Of a DNA stretch of 64,000 nucleotides, positions 1 through 12,413 are shown piece after piece; the stretch's first letter is position 1; every line of letters begins with the position of its first letter. This DNA is from Siphonodentalium dalli (lineage: Eukaryota; Mollusca; Scaphopoda; Gadilida; Siphonodentaliidae). The translations under genes were made by a program, and so were the position numbers. The stretch covers positions 11,731,287-11,795,286 of the forward strand of contig CP136061.1 of assembly GCA_032622095.1 (NCBI GenBank), given 5' to 3'. The notes beneath the pieces were generated by a model. The model made no database searches, was not told where the DNA came from, and was given only the letters and a program-made list of their open reading frames with translations.

Positions 1-3000
1 AACGAGGATTCCCACCGCCTTCGTGATCATTAGGCCCAGTTGACGGTCGGTTGACCACCTACAGATATCATGGGGGGGGATGGCAAATAAGAAATCGACA
101 AATTTTGAAGGAAATTTCGTATAGTTTGAACATTTAGTGGCACAAGCTGTCGCTATATGGCCACATAATCACCATTTGAACCCGCCTTACTGAAAACCCG
201 GACCAGTTGACCGTCGGTTGACCACCAACAGATATCATGGGGGGATGGCAAATAAGAAATCGACAAATTTTGAAGGAAATTTCGTATAGTTTGAACATTT
301 AGTGGCACAAGCTGTCGCTATATGGCCACATAATCATCATTTGTACCCGCCTTACTGAAAACCCGGACCAATTGACCGTCGGTTGACCACCCACAGATAT
401 CCTGGGGGGATGGCAAATAAGAAATCGACAAATTTTGAAGGAAATTTCGTATAGTTTGAACATTTAGTGGCGCAAGCTGTCGCTTTATGGCCACATAATC
501 ATCATTTGTACCCGCCTTACTGAAAACCCGGACCAGTTGACGTCGGTTGACCACCCACAGATATCCTGGGGGGATGGCAAATAAGAAATCGACAAATTTT
601 GAAGGAAATTTCGTATAGTTTGAACATTTAGTGGCACAAACTGTCGCTATATGGCCACATAATCATCATTTGTACCCGCCTTACTGAAAACCCGGACCAG
701 TTGACCGTCGGTTGACCACCCACAGATATCCTGGGGGGATGGCAAATAAGGAATCGACAAATTTTGAAGGAAATTTCGTATAGTTTGAACATTTAGTGGC
801 ACAAGCAGTCGCTATATGGCCACATAATCATCATTTGTACCCACCTTACTGAAAACCCGGACCAGTTGACCGTCGGTTGACCACCCACAGATATCCTGGG
901 GGGATGGCAAATAAGAAATCGACAAATTTTGAAGGAAATTTCGTATAGTTTGAACATTTAGTGGCACAAGCTGTCGCTATATGGCCACATAATCATCATT
1001 TGTACCCGCCTTACTGAAAACCCGGACCAATTGACCGTCGGTTGACCACCCACAGATATCCTGGGGGGATGGCAAATAAGAAATCGACAAATTTTGAAGG
1101 AAATTTCGTATAGTTTGAACATTTAGTGGCGCAAGCTGTCGCTTTATGGCCACATAATCATCATTTGTACCCGCCTTACTGAAAACCCGGACCAGTTGAC
1201 GTCGGTTGACCACCCACAGATATCCTGGGGGGATGGCAAATAAGAAATCGACAAATTTTGAAGGAAATTTCGTATAGTTTGAACATTTAGTGGCACAAAC
1301 TGTCGCTATATGGCCACATAATCATCATTTGTACCCGCCTTACTGAAAACCCGGACCAGTTGACCGTCGGTTGACCACCCACAGATATCCTGGGGGGATG
1401 GCAAATAAGGAATCGACAAATTTTGAAGGAAATTTCGTATAGTTTGAACATTTAGTGGCACAAGCAGTCGCTATATGGCCACATAATCATCATTTGTACC
1501 CACCTTACTGAAAACCCGGACCAGTTGACCGTCGGTTGACCACCCACAGATATCCTGGGGGGATGGCAAATAAGAAATCGACAAATTTTGAAGGAAATTT
1601 CGTATAGTTTGAACATTTAGTGGCACAAGCTGTCGCTATATGGCCACATAATCATCATTTGTACCCGCCTTACTGAAAACCCGGACCAGTTGACCGTCGG
1701 TTGACCACCCACAGATATCCTGGGGGGATGGCAAATAAGGAATCGACAAATTTTGAAGGAAATTTCGTATAGTTTGAACATTTAGTGGCACAAGCTGTCG
1801 CTATATGGCCACATAATCATCATTTGTACCCGCCTTACTGAAAACCCGGACCAGTTGACCGTCGGTTGACCACCTACAAATATCATGGGGGGATGGCAAA
1901 TAAGAAATCGACAAATTTTGAAGGAAATTTCGTATAGTTTGAACATTTAGTGGCACAAACTGTCGCTATATGGCCACATAATCATCATTTGTACCCGCCT
2001 TACTGAAAACCCGGACCAGTTGACCGTCGGTTGACCACCCACAGATATCCTGGGGGGATGGCAAATAAGGAATCGACAAATTTTGAAGGAAATTTCGTAT
2101 AGTTTGAACATTTAGTGGCACAAGCAGTCGCTATATGGCCACATAATCATCATTTGTACCCACCTTACTGAAAACCCGGACCAGTTGACCGTCGGTTGAC
2201 CACCCACAGATATCCTGGGGGGATGGCAAATAAGAAATCGACAAATTTTGAAGGAAATTTCGTATAGTTTGAACATTTAGTGACACAAGCTGTCGCTATA
2301 TGGCCACATAATCATCATTTGTACCCGCCTTACTGAAAACCCGGACCAGTTGACCGTCGGTTGACCACCCACAGATATCCTGGGGGGATGGCAAATAAGG
2401 AATCGACAAATTTTGAAGGAAATTTCGTATAGTTTGAACATATAGTGGCACAAGCTGTCGCTATATGGCCACATAATCATCATTTGTACCCGTCTTACTG
2501 AAAACCCGGACCAGTTGACCGTCGGTTGACCACCTACATATATCATGGGGGATGGCAAATAAGAAATCGACAAATTTTGAAGGAAATTTCGTATAGTTTG
2601 AACATTTAGTGGCACAAGCTGTCGCTATATGGCCACATAATCACCATTTGAACCCGCCTTACTGAAAACCCGGACCAGTTGACCGTCGGTTGACCACCCA
2701 CAGATATCCTGGGGGGGGATGGCAAATAAGAAATCGACAAATTTTGAAGGAAATTTCGTATAGTTTGAACATTTAGTGGCACAAGCTGTCGCTATATGGC
2801 CACATACTCATCATTTGTACCCGCCTTACTGAAAACCCGGACCAGTTAACCGTCGGTTGACCACCCACAGATATCCTGGTGGGATGGTAAATAAGTAATC
2901 GACAAATTTTGAAGGAAATTTCGTATAGTTTGAACATTTAGTGGCACAAGCTGTCGCTATATGGCCACATAATCATCATTTGTACCCGCCTTACTGAGAA

Positions 3001-3050
3001 TCCGGACCAGTTGACCGTCGGTTGACCACCTACAGATATCATGGGGGGAT
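1..3050 (+). repeat. 165-bp satellite array, forward orientation
   Basis: About 18 tandem copies of a ~165-bp unit; the landmark ATGGCAAATAA recurs at 80, 245, 410, 574 and 739. A higher-order period of 659 bp (four units) is visible: diagnostic variants such as GCAGTCGCTATATGG recur at about 804, 1463 and 2122. Because 165 is a multiple of three, apparent short reading frames run through the units; they are a by-product and normally stop at the TAG in the CCATATAGCGAC segment. The array begins at or before the window edge. Confidence 0.97.
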
Positions 3051-4330
3051 TCCTTCAAAATTTGTCGATTTCTTATTTGCCATCCCCCCAGGATATCTGT
3101 GGGTGGTCAACCGACGGTCAACTGGTCAGGCTTTTCAGTAAGGCGGGTACAAATGATGATTATGTGGCCATATAGCGACAGCTTGTGCCACTAAATGTTC
3201 AAACTATACGAAATTTCCTTCAAAATTTGTCGATTCCTTATTTGCCATCCCCCCAGGATATCTGTGGGTGGTCAACCGACGGTCAACTGGTCCGGGTTTT
3301 CAGTAAGGCGGGTACAAATGATGATTATGTGGCCATATAGCGACAGCTTGTGCCACTAAATGTTCAAACTATACGAAATTTCCTTCAAAATTTGCCGATT
3401 CCTTATTTGCCATCCCCCCAGGATATCTGTGGGTGGTCAACCGACGGTCAACTGGTCCGGGTTTTCAGTAAGGCGGGTACAAATGATGATTATGTGGCCA
3501 TATAGCGACAGCTTGTGCCACTAAATGTTCAAACTATACGAAATTTCCTTCAAAATTTGTCGATTTCTTATTTGCCATCCCCCCAGGATATCTGTGGGTG
3601 GTCAACCGACGGTCAACTGGTCCGGGTTTTCAGTAAGGCGGGTACAAATGGTGATTATGTGGCCATATAGCGACAGCTTGTGCCACTAAATGTTCAAACT
3701 ATACGAAATTTCCTTCAAAATTTGTCGATTTCTTATTTGCCATCCCCCCATGATATACATTGTATGTAGGTGGTCAACCGACGGTCAACTGGTCCGGGTT
3801 TTCAGTAAGGCGGGTACAAATGATGATTATGTGGCCATATAGCGACAGCTTGTGCCACTAAATGTTCAAACTATACGAAATTTCCTTCAAAATTTAGCGA
3901 TTTCTTATTTGCCATCCCCCCAGGATATCTGTGGGTGGTCAACCGACGGTCAACTGGTCCGGGTTTTCAGTAAGGCGGGTACAAATGATGATTATGTGGC
4001 CATATACCGACAGCTTGTGCCACTAAATGTTCAAACTATACGAAATTTCCTTCAAAATTTGTCGATTTCTTATTTGCCATCCCCCCAGGATATCTGTGGG
4101 TGGTCAACCGACGGTCAACTGGTCCGGGTTTTCAGTAAGGCGGGTACAAATGGTGATTATGTGGCCATATAGCGACAGCTTGTGCCACTAAATGTTCAAA
4201 CTATACGAATTTTCCTTCAAAATTTGTCGATTTCTTATTTGCCATCCCCCCAGGATATCTGTGGGTGGTCAACCGACCGTCAACTGGGCCTAATGATCAC
4301 GAAGGCGGTAGAAATCCTCGTTATAATAGC
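3051..4330 (-). repeat. 165-bp satellite array, inverted orientation
   Basis: The same ~165-bp unit in reverse complement, about 7-8 copies. The flip is abrupt between 3050 and 3051: a forward unit ends in ATGGGGGGAT and is followed at once by TCCTTCAAAATTTGTCG. The outer end (about 4280-4330) is the inverse of the first ~45 bases of the window, so both arms share the same terminal non-repeat sequence and the whole of 1-4330 is a palindrome with unequal arms. Confidence 0.96.
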
Positions 4331-4367
4331 GTATTGTGATGATATGATATGTTTTCTTTTATTTAAA

Positions 4368-4428
4368 ATACCATCGGATGGCAAATAGCGCATATCGGTA
4401 TAATCGCTATTTGCCATCCGATGGCGAA
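4368..4428. repeat. short perfect hairpin
   Basis: CCATCGGATGGCAAATAGCG is followed after a ~15-base spacer by its exact reverse complement. It lies directly beyond the outer end of the inverted satellite and shares the word TGGCAAATA with the satellite unit. Function unknown. Confidence 0.85.
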
Positions 4429-4429
4429 T

Positions 4430-5080
4430 AGACACTTCCGTATACAAATGGTAGATTTACTTGTTCAGTAATGATGTGGAGAATATGACACTTGATGGGT
4501 GGATTAGAGGTCACATTGTGTCCAGTGCAGCTGGGATGGTTATCAGCATGTGTGCCATCGTGTGACCACTGGACCATAATGGATTATTCCATGATTTGTG
4601 ACCTATTTAGTGGTTACAGGGTGGTGTGCTAAATTGAAGCTCAAGAAATTAGTTTATCAACTCACACTGTCAATAGTTAAGGCGGGATAACTCTCTGGGT
4701 TAGGGATATACCTTGTCGACGAGAGTGCGTTAGGACCGGAGGCTCGTTCTCGACGAAAACTGCGAGTTCAGACTACAATTATATGTCAAATTGTAGGTCA
4801 AGGTTTGCAGTATCAGAAACCAGTGGCATTTTCTGGGAAAATTTAAGCTAAGTGGCAGAAATTTGCCTTCGAAAGTAGCCTTTGGCATTCGTACGAAAAC
4901 AACGCAAAACCCAATTTTACCCTAAAACTTAACTATGTGACATGTGGCCACGTGTCCCTACTACAATTCCATTTGAAAATATTTAACGTTTCCCACATGG
5001 ACTACCCACTGAACCGAATTTACCAAGCGCACTAAACAAGGGGTGTCGAAATCCATTATGTCGATTTATATGCCACCTGC
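4430..5080. other. unannotated intergenic stretch
   Basis: No credible gene, repeat or RNA was recognised in this stretch. Confidence 0.6.
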
Positions 5081-6385
5081 ACAGGGGGGAGTCTGCAAAA
5101 AAAATTCCGTATATAGGGCCGGGGTGGGTGGGTGGTCCAGAGGGCGAAAAAATTGTGCTTGTAAATTTTTTTCAAAATGTTTTTTTTTTTTCAAACAATT
5201 TGCAAGTACTGACCATGTAATGTTGTTTGTAAGCATGTCAGTTCCATGCTTGTTGGTATAGGGCTCTATATGCAGCTACAGTGGCTAATTAGCCTCAGAT
5301 TTAGCAACATTCTGGATTTCACATGATCCCGGCCCACTTCACAGTGGACCACCGTAATAGCGTTCCGGAAACTTATAACCCATGGTTGAGTTATAATAAT
5401 GCAAAACGTGTTTACGGATGGAACAAGGCCGATAACTCTGGTGTGCATTGATATGCGAAACCTGTGATATGCAGTATGTGCATACATCCTTCCCCTATCA
5501 TTCTGGTCTACCACCATACCAAACCACATCAAAATTCGACAACCGACACTTAACTAAAATTGCAAAAACTTTGTACGGACTGAATTTCATAACAAAGTCG
5601 AACAGGGCCCATAACTGTGGTAGGCATTGATGGTCACAACCTGTGATATTATGCATATTCGTTCCCCATTTATGATCCGTCGCCATGCTATAGGGCATCA
5701 AAATATGACAACCGACTCTTGAGATATTATGCAAAATGTTTGTACGGACTATATACCCGCCGACTAATATCAGGGGGTATAATAACCATATATCTAGGTG
5801 TATACCTAACCAAAAAAAAAAACCCTCCCCCACCCCACCCCGGTGGATAAGACTAAAGAGTTCTTTGGTCATGCACAAATAATTGTGAACCCCCTGACCT
5901 GTTTACCACTATTTACATGTACACTGGCCAGTGTTCTCTGTCCAACACAACACACTCGATATATTAAGGCTATAATGGGGTCTAGGGCGATTTGTGACAT
6001 TTCGTGTACCTACACAATGCTTTATTATTGTTGTTAGATACTGAAAACACCAGGAAACACAGTTTATTTTTCTGATCTGTGTTTACCAATTAAGCATGTT
6101 ATTGCTTGAGTCTTAATGTACACAGCAAGAGTTTGCACCAAAAAAGACTAGTGGAATGGGATTGAAAGGCAGTTAACACAGTTATTGAAGAACGGCTAAA
6201 AAAACCCTCTGAAATTTTGATAAAAACATGAGAAAGGGGGGGTGTAGGTCCCCAAGATTTTGGAGGAAATTTTTTTTTTTTTTGCACAAATGGGGTGGTG
6301 GGTCCCTCGGGGTCGGAAAAAAACTTTTTGGGCCCTATATGTGCAATTTTTTTCCACACTCCCCCCGGCCTGCACGCGGTTACAT
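5080..6385. mobile_element. possible element with diverged inverted ends
   Basis: The left end (about 5080-5125: GGGGGGAGTCTGC, an A-run, TATAGGGC) is similar in reverse complement to the right end (about 6330-6385). The G-rich word GGGTGGGTGGGTGG near 5118 also occurs near 46065. Between the ends, 5420-5760 holds at least two diverged copies of a ~180-bp unit marked by TGTACGGACT and ACAACCGAC. There is no coding capacity. The ends are diverged and no target duplication was found. Confidence 0.4.
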
Positions 6386-6389
6386 GGGT

Positions 6390-7215
6390 CAATCCCGTAT
6401 CACTTCATGTATGGAATCCCATAGTTGTCACTTAACTTTTGTCTTTCCGTGCACGGCAACTGTGTCGTGATATCTATAAATTTCAAATATTGTGTTCGTC
6501 GTGTGGTACCGTATATATACATTATACATGGCAGTGAACGTATTATTGCAGACTTGTTAAAGATGTTACAAACCTCCAATTACAACAACAGCATACATCT
6601 ATTAACCACTTTCGCGTTGAGTCACTGCTGAAGAAGTGTGGTTCCCCAAATGAAATTTCTTATACATTTAGCGTTCCCCCAGACCATCTGACCTACATGT
6701 GCGATATCCAATTACGGCATAATGGTTTTTAATTTATTTCATTTTTTTATTATTTGGGGAGGGGTAGTGATGTTGTGAGGTCCGTAAATTGTCTTTGTTT
6801 CGGATAGGCATCGTGTGGTCGCTTTTATTTTTCTCGACATATATGGAAGTTACATGTATATATGTGCACGAGCCCCGTGTCCATAACCTATAATTGTGAT
6901 GGGTACCAGTGTTTAAGTGTTATTATCTTAGATATTGATATTATGATGTATAATAATAAATGTATCAGAATATATTATTTATCATTGACAGTTATGGCCA
7001 TTCACGTTTCGATCGGAATGGTATACTGAGATGCTTCTCAACTCATATAAAGCTATTCCGGAGAATGACAAAAGTTCAAAGGTCAGTGGATGGACGCGGA
7101 CGGGTAAGCTGGTGGTGCATACACAATAGTACGACATGCCATATTATACAACACGCCATCCAATTTACATTTGTTCAATGTGTGCATGATCTTGATCATA
7201 CGTTTAATGGCATAA
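6390..7215. other. unannotated intergenic stretch
   Basis: AT-rich sequence with no recognisable gene or repeat family. Confidence 0.6.
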
Positions 7216-7733
7216 TCTCATATATATTTTGAAGACCTCTGTCTGTTTGTTTGTATGTTTGTCTGTATGTTTGTATGTTTGTCATTTATACAAATCTACG
7301 ATTCTCGACCGATCGGGACCAAACTTGGTACGTGTGTGTAGTTTGACCAGGCGGTGGACGTTGTCGTATTGGCGAGCCCGTGCGGCGCCCGCTTCGCGCA
7401 TGCGCAGACGAGATCTCGGAAACGGGTGGAGCTATCGACCTGAAATTTGGTATGTGAATGTATCTTGCCCCGGATACGAATTTTATCGGGTCGCCGAACC
7501 CGCGCGACACCAGCTTCGCGCATGCGCAGACGAGATCTCGGAAACGGGTGGAGCTATCGACTTGAAATTTGGTATTTGAATGTATCTTGCCCCGGATACG
7601 AATTTTATCGGGTCGCCGAGCCCGTGCGACGCCAGCTTCGCGCATGCGCAGACCAGATATCGGAAACGGGTGGAGCTATCGACTTGAAATTTGGTTTTTG
7701 AATAGCCCGGACAACGTCGGGCTCATCGGCTAG
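7216..7733 (+). mobile_element. Helitron-like non-autonomous element, copy 1
   Basis: It starts TCTCATATATATTTTGAAGA after a host A. A TCTG/TTTG microsatellite (about 7240-7280) follows, then a core with ~122-bp tandem units, for example AGATCTCGG at 7411 and 7533. It ends with a hairpin (AGCCCG, loop, CGGGCT), six bases, and CTAG. A 5' TC, a 3' hairpin and terminal CTRR are Helitron signatures. The microsatellite plus tandem core resembles short Helitron-like elements described in bivalves. No Rep/helicase is encoded, so it depends on enzymes supplied elsewhere. Tandem-unit reading frames are artefacts. Confidence 0.8.
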
Positions 7734-8169
7734 TATCATATATATTTTGAAGACCTCTGTCTGTCTGTATGTCTGTATGCATGTCATTTATACAAGTCTA
7801 CGATTCTCGACCGATCGGGACGAAACTTGGTACATGTGTGTAGTTTGACCAGGCGGTCGTCGTTGTCGTATTGGCGGGCCCGTGCGGCGCCCACTTCGCG
7901 CATGCGCAGACGAGATCTCGGAAACGGGTGGAGCTATCGACTTGAAATTTGGTACGTGTGTGTAGTTTGCCCCGGATACGAATTTTATCGGGTCGCCGAG
8001 CCCGTGCGACGCCAGCTTCGCGCATGCGCAGACCAGATCTCGAAAACCGGTAGAGCTATCGACTTGATATTTGGTTTTTGAATAGCCCGGACAACGTCGG
8101 GCTGGGTAGAGCTATCGACTTGAAATTTGGTTTTTGAATAGCCCGGACAACGTCGAGCTCATCGGCTAG
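7734..8169 (+). mobile_element. Helitron-like element, copy 2
   Basis: It begins with TATCATATATATTTTG directly after the CTAG of copy 1 and ends in hairpin plus CTAG at 8166-8169. Near 8090-8155 the 3'-end segment (GGTTTTTGAATAGCCCGG through the hairpin) is present twice, a local partial duplication of the terminus. Confidence 0.8.
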
Positions 8170-8691
8170 TCTCCTATATATTTTGAAGACCTCTGTCTGT
8201 ATGTCTGTCTGTCTGTATGTATGTATGTCATTTATACAAATATACGATTCTCGACCGATCGGGACGAAACTTGGTATGTGAATGTATCTTTCCCCGGATA
8301 CGAATTTCATCGGGTCGCCGAGCCCGTGCGAGGCCAGCTTCGCGCATGCGCAGACGAGATCTCGGAAACGGGTGGAGCTATCGACTTGAAATTTGGTATG
8401 TGAATGTATCTTGCCCCGGATACGAATTTTATCGGGTGCCGAGCCCGTGCGACGCCAGCTTCGCGCATGCACAGACCAGATTTCGGAAACGGGTGGAGCT
8501 ATCGACTTGAAATTTGGTGTGTGAATGTATCTTGCCCCGGATACGAATTTTATAGGGTCGCCGAGCCCGTGCGACGCAAGCTTCGCGCATGCGCAGACCA
8601 GATCTCGGAAACGGGTGGAGCTATCGACTTGAAATTTGGTTTTTGAATAGCCCGGATGAATAGCCCGGACAACGTCGGGCTCATCGGTTAG
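8170..8691 (+). mobile_element. Helitron-like element, copy 3
   Basis: It starts TCTCCTATATATTTTG immediately after CTAG with no spacer. It has three internal ~122-bp units and ends hairpin plus TTAG (a C-to-T change in the terminal CTAG). A small duplication of GAATAGCCCGGA precedes the hairpin. Confidence 0.8.
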
Positions 8692-9384
8692 TCTCATATA
8701 TATATTGAAGACCTCTGTCTGTTTGTTTGTATGTTTGTCTGTATGTTTGTATGTTTGTCATTTATACAACTCTACGATTCTCGACCGATCGGGACCAAAC
8801 TTGGTACGTGTGTAAAGTTTGACCAGGCGGTGGACGTTGTCGTATTGGCGAGCCCGTGCGGCGCCCGCTTCGCGCATGCGCAGACGAGATCTCGGAAACG
8901 GGTGGAGCTATCGACTTGAAATTTGGTATTTGAATGTATCTTGCCCCGGATACGAATTTTATCGGGTCGCCGAGCCCGTGCGACGCCAGCTTCGCGCATG
9001 CGCAGACGAGATCTCGGAAACGGGTGCAGCTATCGACTTGAAATTTGGTTTTTGAATAGCCCGGACAACGGCGATTCTCGACCGATCGGGACGAAACTTG
9101 ATACGTGTGTGTAGTTTGACCAGGCGGTGGTCGTTGTCGTATTGACGAGCCCGTGCGACGCCCGTGCAGCGCATGCGCAGACGAGATCTCGGAAACGGGT
9201 GGAGCTATCGACTTGAAATTTGGTGTGTGAATGTATCTTGCCCCGGATACGAATTTTATCGGATCGCCGAGTCCGTGCGACGCCAGCTTCGCGCATGCGC
9301 AGACCATATCTCGGAAACGGGTGGAGCTATCGACTTGAAATTTGGTTTTTGAATAGCCCGGACAACGTCGGGCTCATCGGCTAG
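8692..9384 (+). mobile_element. Helitron-like element, copy 4 (recombinant interior)
   Basis: It starts TCTCATATATATATTG directly after the TTAG of copy 3 and ends hairpin plus CTAG at 9381-9384. At about 9058-9075 a 3'-end segment (AATAGCCCGGACAACG) is fused to the internal word CGATTCTCGACCGATCGG, skipping a 5' microsatellite. This suggests a fifth copy collapsed by recombination. The base after the final CTAG is C rather than the usual T. Confidence 0.78.
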
Positions 9385-10775
9385 CTATATATATTTAGGT
9401 TTACTTTATATACATGTAATATCTCGTATATTTCAACATTTTTTTCAACAGAACGAAGCAGCTAGAACACTGTGGTAAATCACATTGGTGTCATGTTGTT
9501 GTTGTAACTGGAGGTCTGGCAACAGAAGAAACGGCGTTAAATCACATTGTTTATGTTGTTATTGTAGCTGGAGGTCTGGAGCCCGGATAAATTGTTTAAA
9601 TGGGCGCATATGATGATATTGTGTCATGCACATTGCGAATAAAAGGCTCACACTAATGTAATTGATGCCTGATTCATACGTAATGTACCGGTATGATATA
9701 CATATTTTTCATAGAATTCCACACCTCAATTGCGAAATGACCATATGATCTTCATGAATTTATATACTTATAAGAGTCAGTCCTTTTGTGGATTATCTAA
9801 TCTTTGTATTATAAAGTAAGCTTTTGGATTGACGTGGTACATCACTGGTATATTTTGCTCAAACGAAATATCACAAGGACGTGTTGGTGTCGCTGCTTCA
9901 GATACATGTGTATGATTGATATATCTGTCTTCCATAGAAAGTCACGTGTGTAATCTTCGTTTGGTACTATTTTTTTTAGAGATACGATGATGATACCTCA
10001 CTAATATCTAATATGAGACATGTATTCGATTCTGTTGATATAATCGGATATAATAAAAATTCATTAGTCTTATCTGTATCAGAGATAGTATTCACACATA
10101 GATTGTGATATACCAGATTTGTTAATTTAAAGATACGGGCGGCGTTGGTGGTGGGTAAGCTGCTAAAATATTCACCTCCGTCAAAAACCGTCATAAACAG
10201 AAAGAATAATAAAATATAGACAGACTTTGTTCTTATACCAATCAGAATTATGGCATAAACAGTATGTTATTGTCAATTGTTTTTCCTTTGTTATTTAAAG
10301 AAAAGCAAAACACGTTACGTTACCTGGCTTTTGTTTAGATACGGATATGGTAAACATAAAGAGCGTTATTTGTTACTGTTTTCCTGATATGGAAATAATA
10401 AAGAGCGTTTATATCATTTTTGTGTGATTAACCAATATAATTGCGCTGCGATATGTAAACAGAAGCACAACTTCTGTAACTTCTGTAACACGAGCTGGCT
10501 CTTGTTTACGTACACCATCGTACGTAAGTATGAATATTTCTGCAACAAACGCCGCCCGTGCCTTTAAGCGTAGATTGCAAACCATATCAACGATGGCAAT
10601 GACGTCACGCTTAGGCCAGGCAAATTTGATTACTCGTATAAATAAAGATATACGAGTACTATGCATATCTGGAAATATTAACTGGGTCAAATTGTAATCA
10701 TTTATAGTTAGAAGATTAGCACCAAAGTTTTTTTTATATAGATATTAACCCTTTACCCAACATAAGGGCCCTGTG
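9385..10775. other. intergenic stretch with a short duplication and paired AAAGAGCGT motifs
   Basis: 9475-9580 contains a ~65-bp direct duplication (AAATCACATTG ... CTGGAGGTCTGG). Near 10355 and 10395 are two copies of a motif ending ATAAAGAGCGTT, the second preceded by TGATATGGAAATA. No exon was recognised. Confidence 0.5.
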
Positions 10776-10842
10776 CCAATGCATTCTCTTATATATGCGA
10801 GTCGACCATAGGTCGCCTCACATATATAAGAGAATGCATTGG
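10776..10842. repeat. hairpin, CCAATGCATTCTCTTATATA family, copy 1
   Basis: A ~22-bp left arm (10776-10797) and its perfect reverse complement (10821-10842) flank a loop containing CCATAGGTCGCC. The same arms and loop recur at 11423-11489, and right-arm copies occur at about 16530 and 16585. Confidence 0.85.
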
Positions 10843-11352
10843 CTTAACACATTACAAATTATAAAATTGTTAAAGAATGTAAGAAACAATGGTAAAAAGT
10901 GTTAAATTTTTTTTTTTAGGCCAATTATTATACTTTAAGGACATAACTGTAACCATCACAATGTGGTCAATGAGCCGGTTCCAATGATATCCATATGTGT
11001 ATGGTTTTATTGAGACAGACTGAAGATAATTTAGGCTGTTGAAGCTTCATTCGGGCGTTTCTGGGCGTTCTGTTGGGTAAAGGGTTAAATAACCGTAATA
11101 TGGGCCTGTTTGTCCGATTTTGTTGACATTTTCATCGAACTCCTGTTCGTGTCGAAATTATGCAATTAACATATCTTTATGAAAAATAAACACGTTTATT
11201 CTTAAGTAAACACTATTTGAAGGGATATAGAATTTATTTTATTATTTATGAAATGCAAATTGATTTGTATAAAGCGCGATATCTAAAACTTTAAATTATG
11301 GTCAACCGCGGACGCTTGTTCTTCCAAGAAACGTTAAAGTGAAAGTTGTTTT

Positions 11353-11740
11353 ATGCGTTCTACGATAAGTAATGGTACATGTAAGTATGGTCAGTCCATT
11401 ATATATACAGAACGGCCCTGTGCCAATGCATTCTCTTATATATACGAGTGGACCATAGGTCGCCAGGCATATATAAGAGAATGCATTGGCTTAACACATA
11501 TTAAAAATGATAAAATTGTCAAAGAATGTAAAAAAATATTATAAAAATTGTTAAAAAATGTAAGAAAAAATTATAAAATTGTTAAAGAATGTAAGAAAAA
11601 AATGGTAAAAAGTGTTAAAAAAAAGATATAAAAGGTAACCATCACAATGTGTTCTACGGTAAGTAATGGTATATGTAAGAATGGTCAGTCCATTATATAT
11701 AAAAGAATATATGGCCGTTAATACGGTGAATATGTGTTAA
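11353..11740. repeat. direct duplication carrying hairpin copy 2 (11423-11489)
   Basis: The words GTTCTACG.TAAGTAATGGTA and ATGGTCAGTCCATTATATAT occur at about 11356-11410 and again at about 11652-11702. Between them is the second hairpin of the CCAATGCATTCTC family plus A-rich reiterations of TTAAAGAATGTAA. No gene is evident. Confidence 0.7.
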
Positions 11741-11922
11741 AACGTAACCATAATATTGGGAGACTTGGAGATTAGTTAAAGTATTTACCGAAACTAGTTG
11801 ACTGACTTCGATGTATTGCACACAGAAAGACCGTGTTCAGTAAAGTCGGAAATTGCAAAATTGGCAATAGACTCACGTCCATGTGGTCAAACGGCCGACA
11901 GATTATTGATACCGAAAACCAA

Positions 11923-12413
11923 ACACTTAAAGGTACTCATTCCGTAAAGAGGGTCCCCATCTCAACAGATTCCAACAACAACAATCCGATCAGAGGGTCC
12001 TATATTACTATTTCTTTGGGGGTAAAAAATATTTGATTCGAGTCGAGGAACCCATCAAACAAAGCTCAGAGTTATTTGATATTTATTTTTGAAATTTGTT
12101 AATTGCTCGAGATGAGTACTAATAACTGCCGCCAATGTGGTAACCTGCTCGAGATTTTACGCCAAAACTCTATTCAAACAGACAAGGATGGATAACTCTA
12201 CAATCAAGTGGTAATAATAACGAAATTTTGACTGTCTTCTGGGCCAGAAAGAATTCCCGATAATGAAAAATAATGGATTTCTAAAATCGATATATAACAA
12301 ATCTGAGCTTTGATGGGTGACTTCCTCGACTCGAATCAAATATTGTTGACCCCCGAAGCCATTGAAATAGTAATTGAGAGTAGTTTTATCGGATTGAGTA
12401 CCTTTAATAGTGG
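11923..12413. mobile_element. fold-back MITE, ends near TTAAAGGTACTCA
   Basis: The left arm begins ACTTAAAGGTACTCATTCCG and runs through ATTTGATTCGAGTCGAGGA (to about 12055). The right arm (about 12325-12413) is its diverged reverse complement, ending TGAGTACCTTTAATAGTG. Arms are ~90-130 bp with one insertion; total ~490 bp. It is non-coding. The target duplication is unclear. Confidence 0.75.

Noticed and set aside
318-4388. Short reading frames across the 165-bp satellite
   Set aside because: Unit length divisible by three creates repeated frames in both array orientations; no domain, no start context, and most units carry a stop.
7229-9352. Many Arg/Ala-rich reading frames in the Helitron block
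   Set aside because: They follow the GC-rich tandem core on both strands and repeat with it; no protein family recognised.
10409-10690. 93-codon minus-strand reading frame
   Set aside because: No recognisable domain; it overlaps dispersed AAAGAGCGTT motifs in otherwise non-coding DNA.
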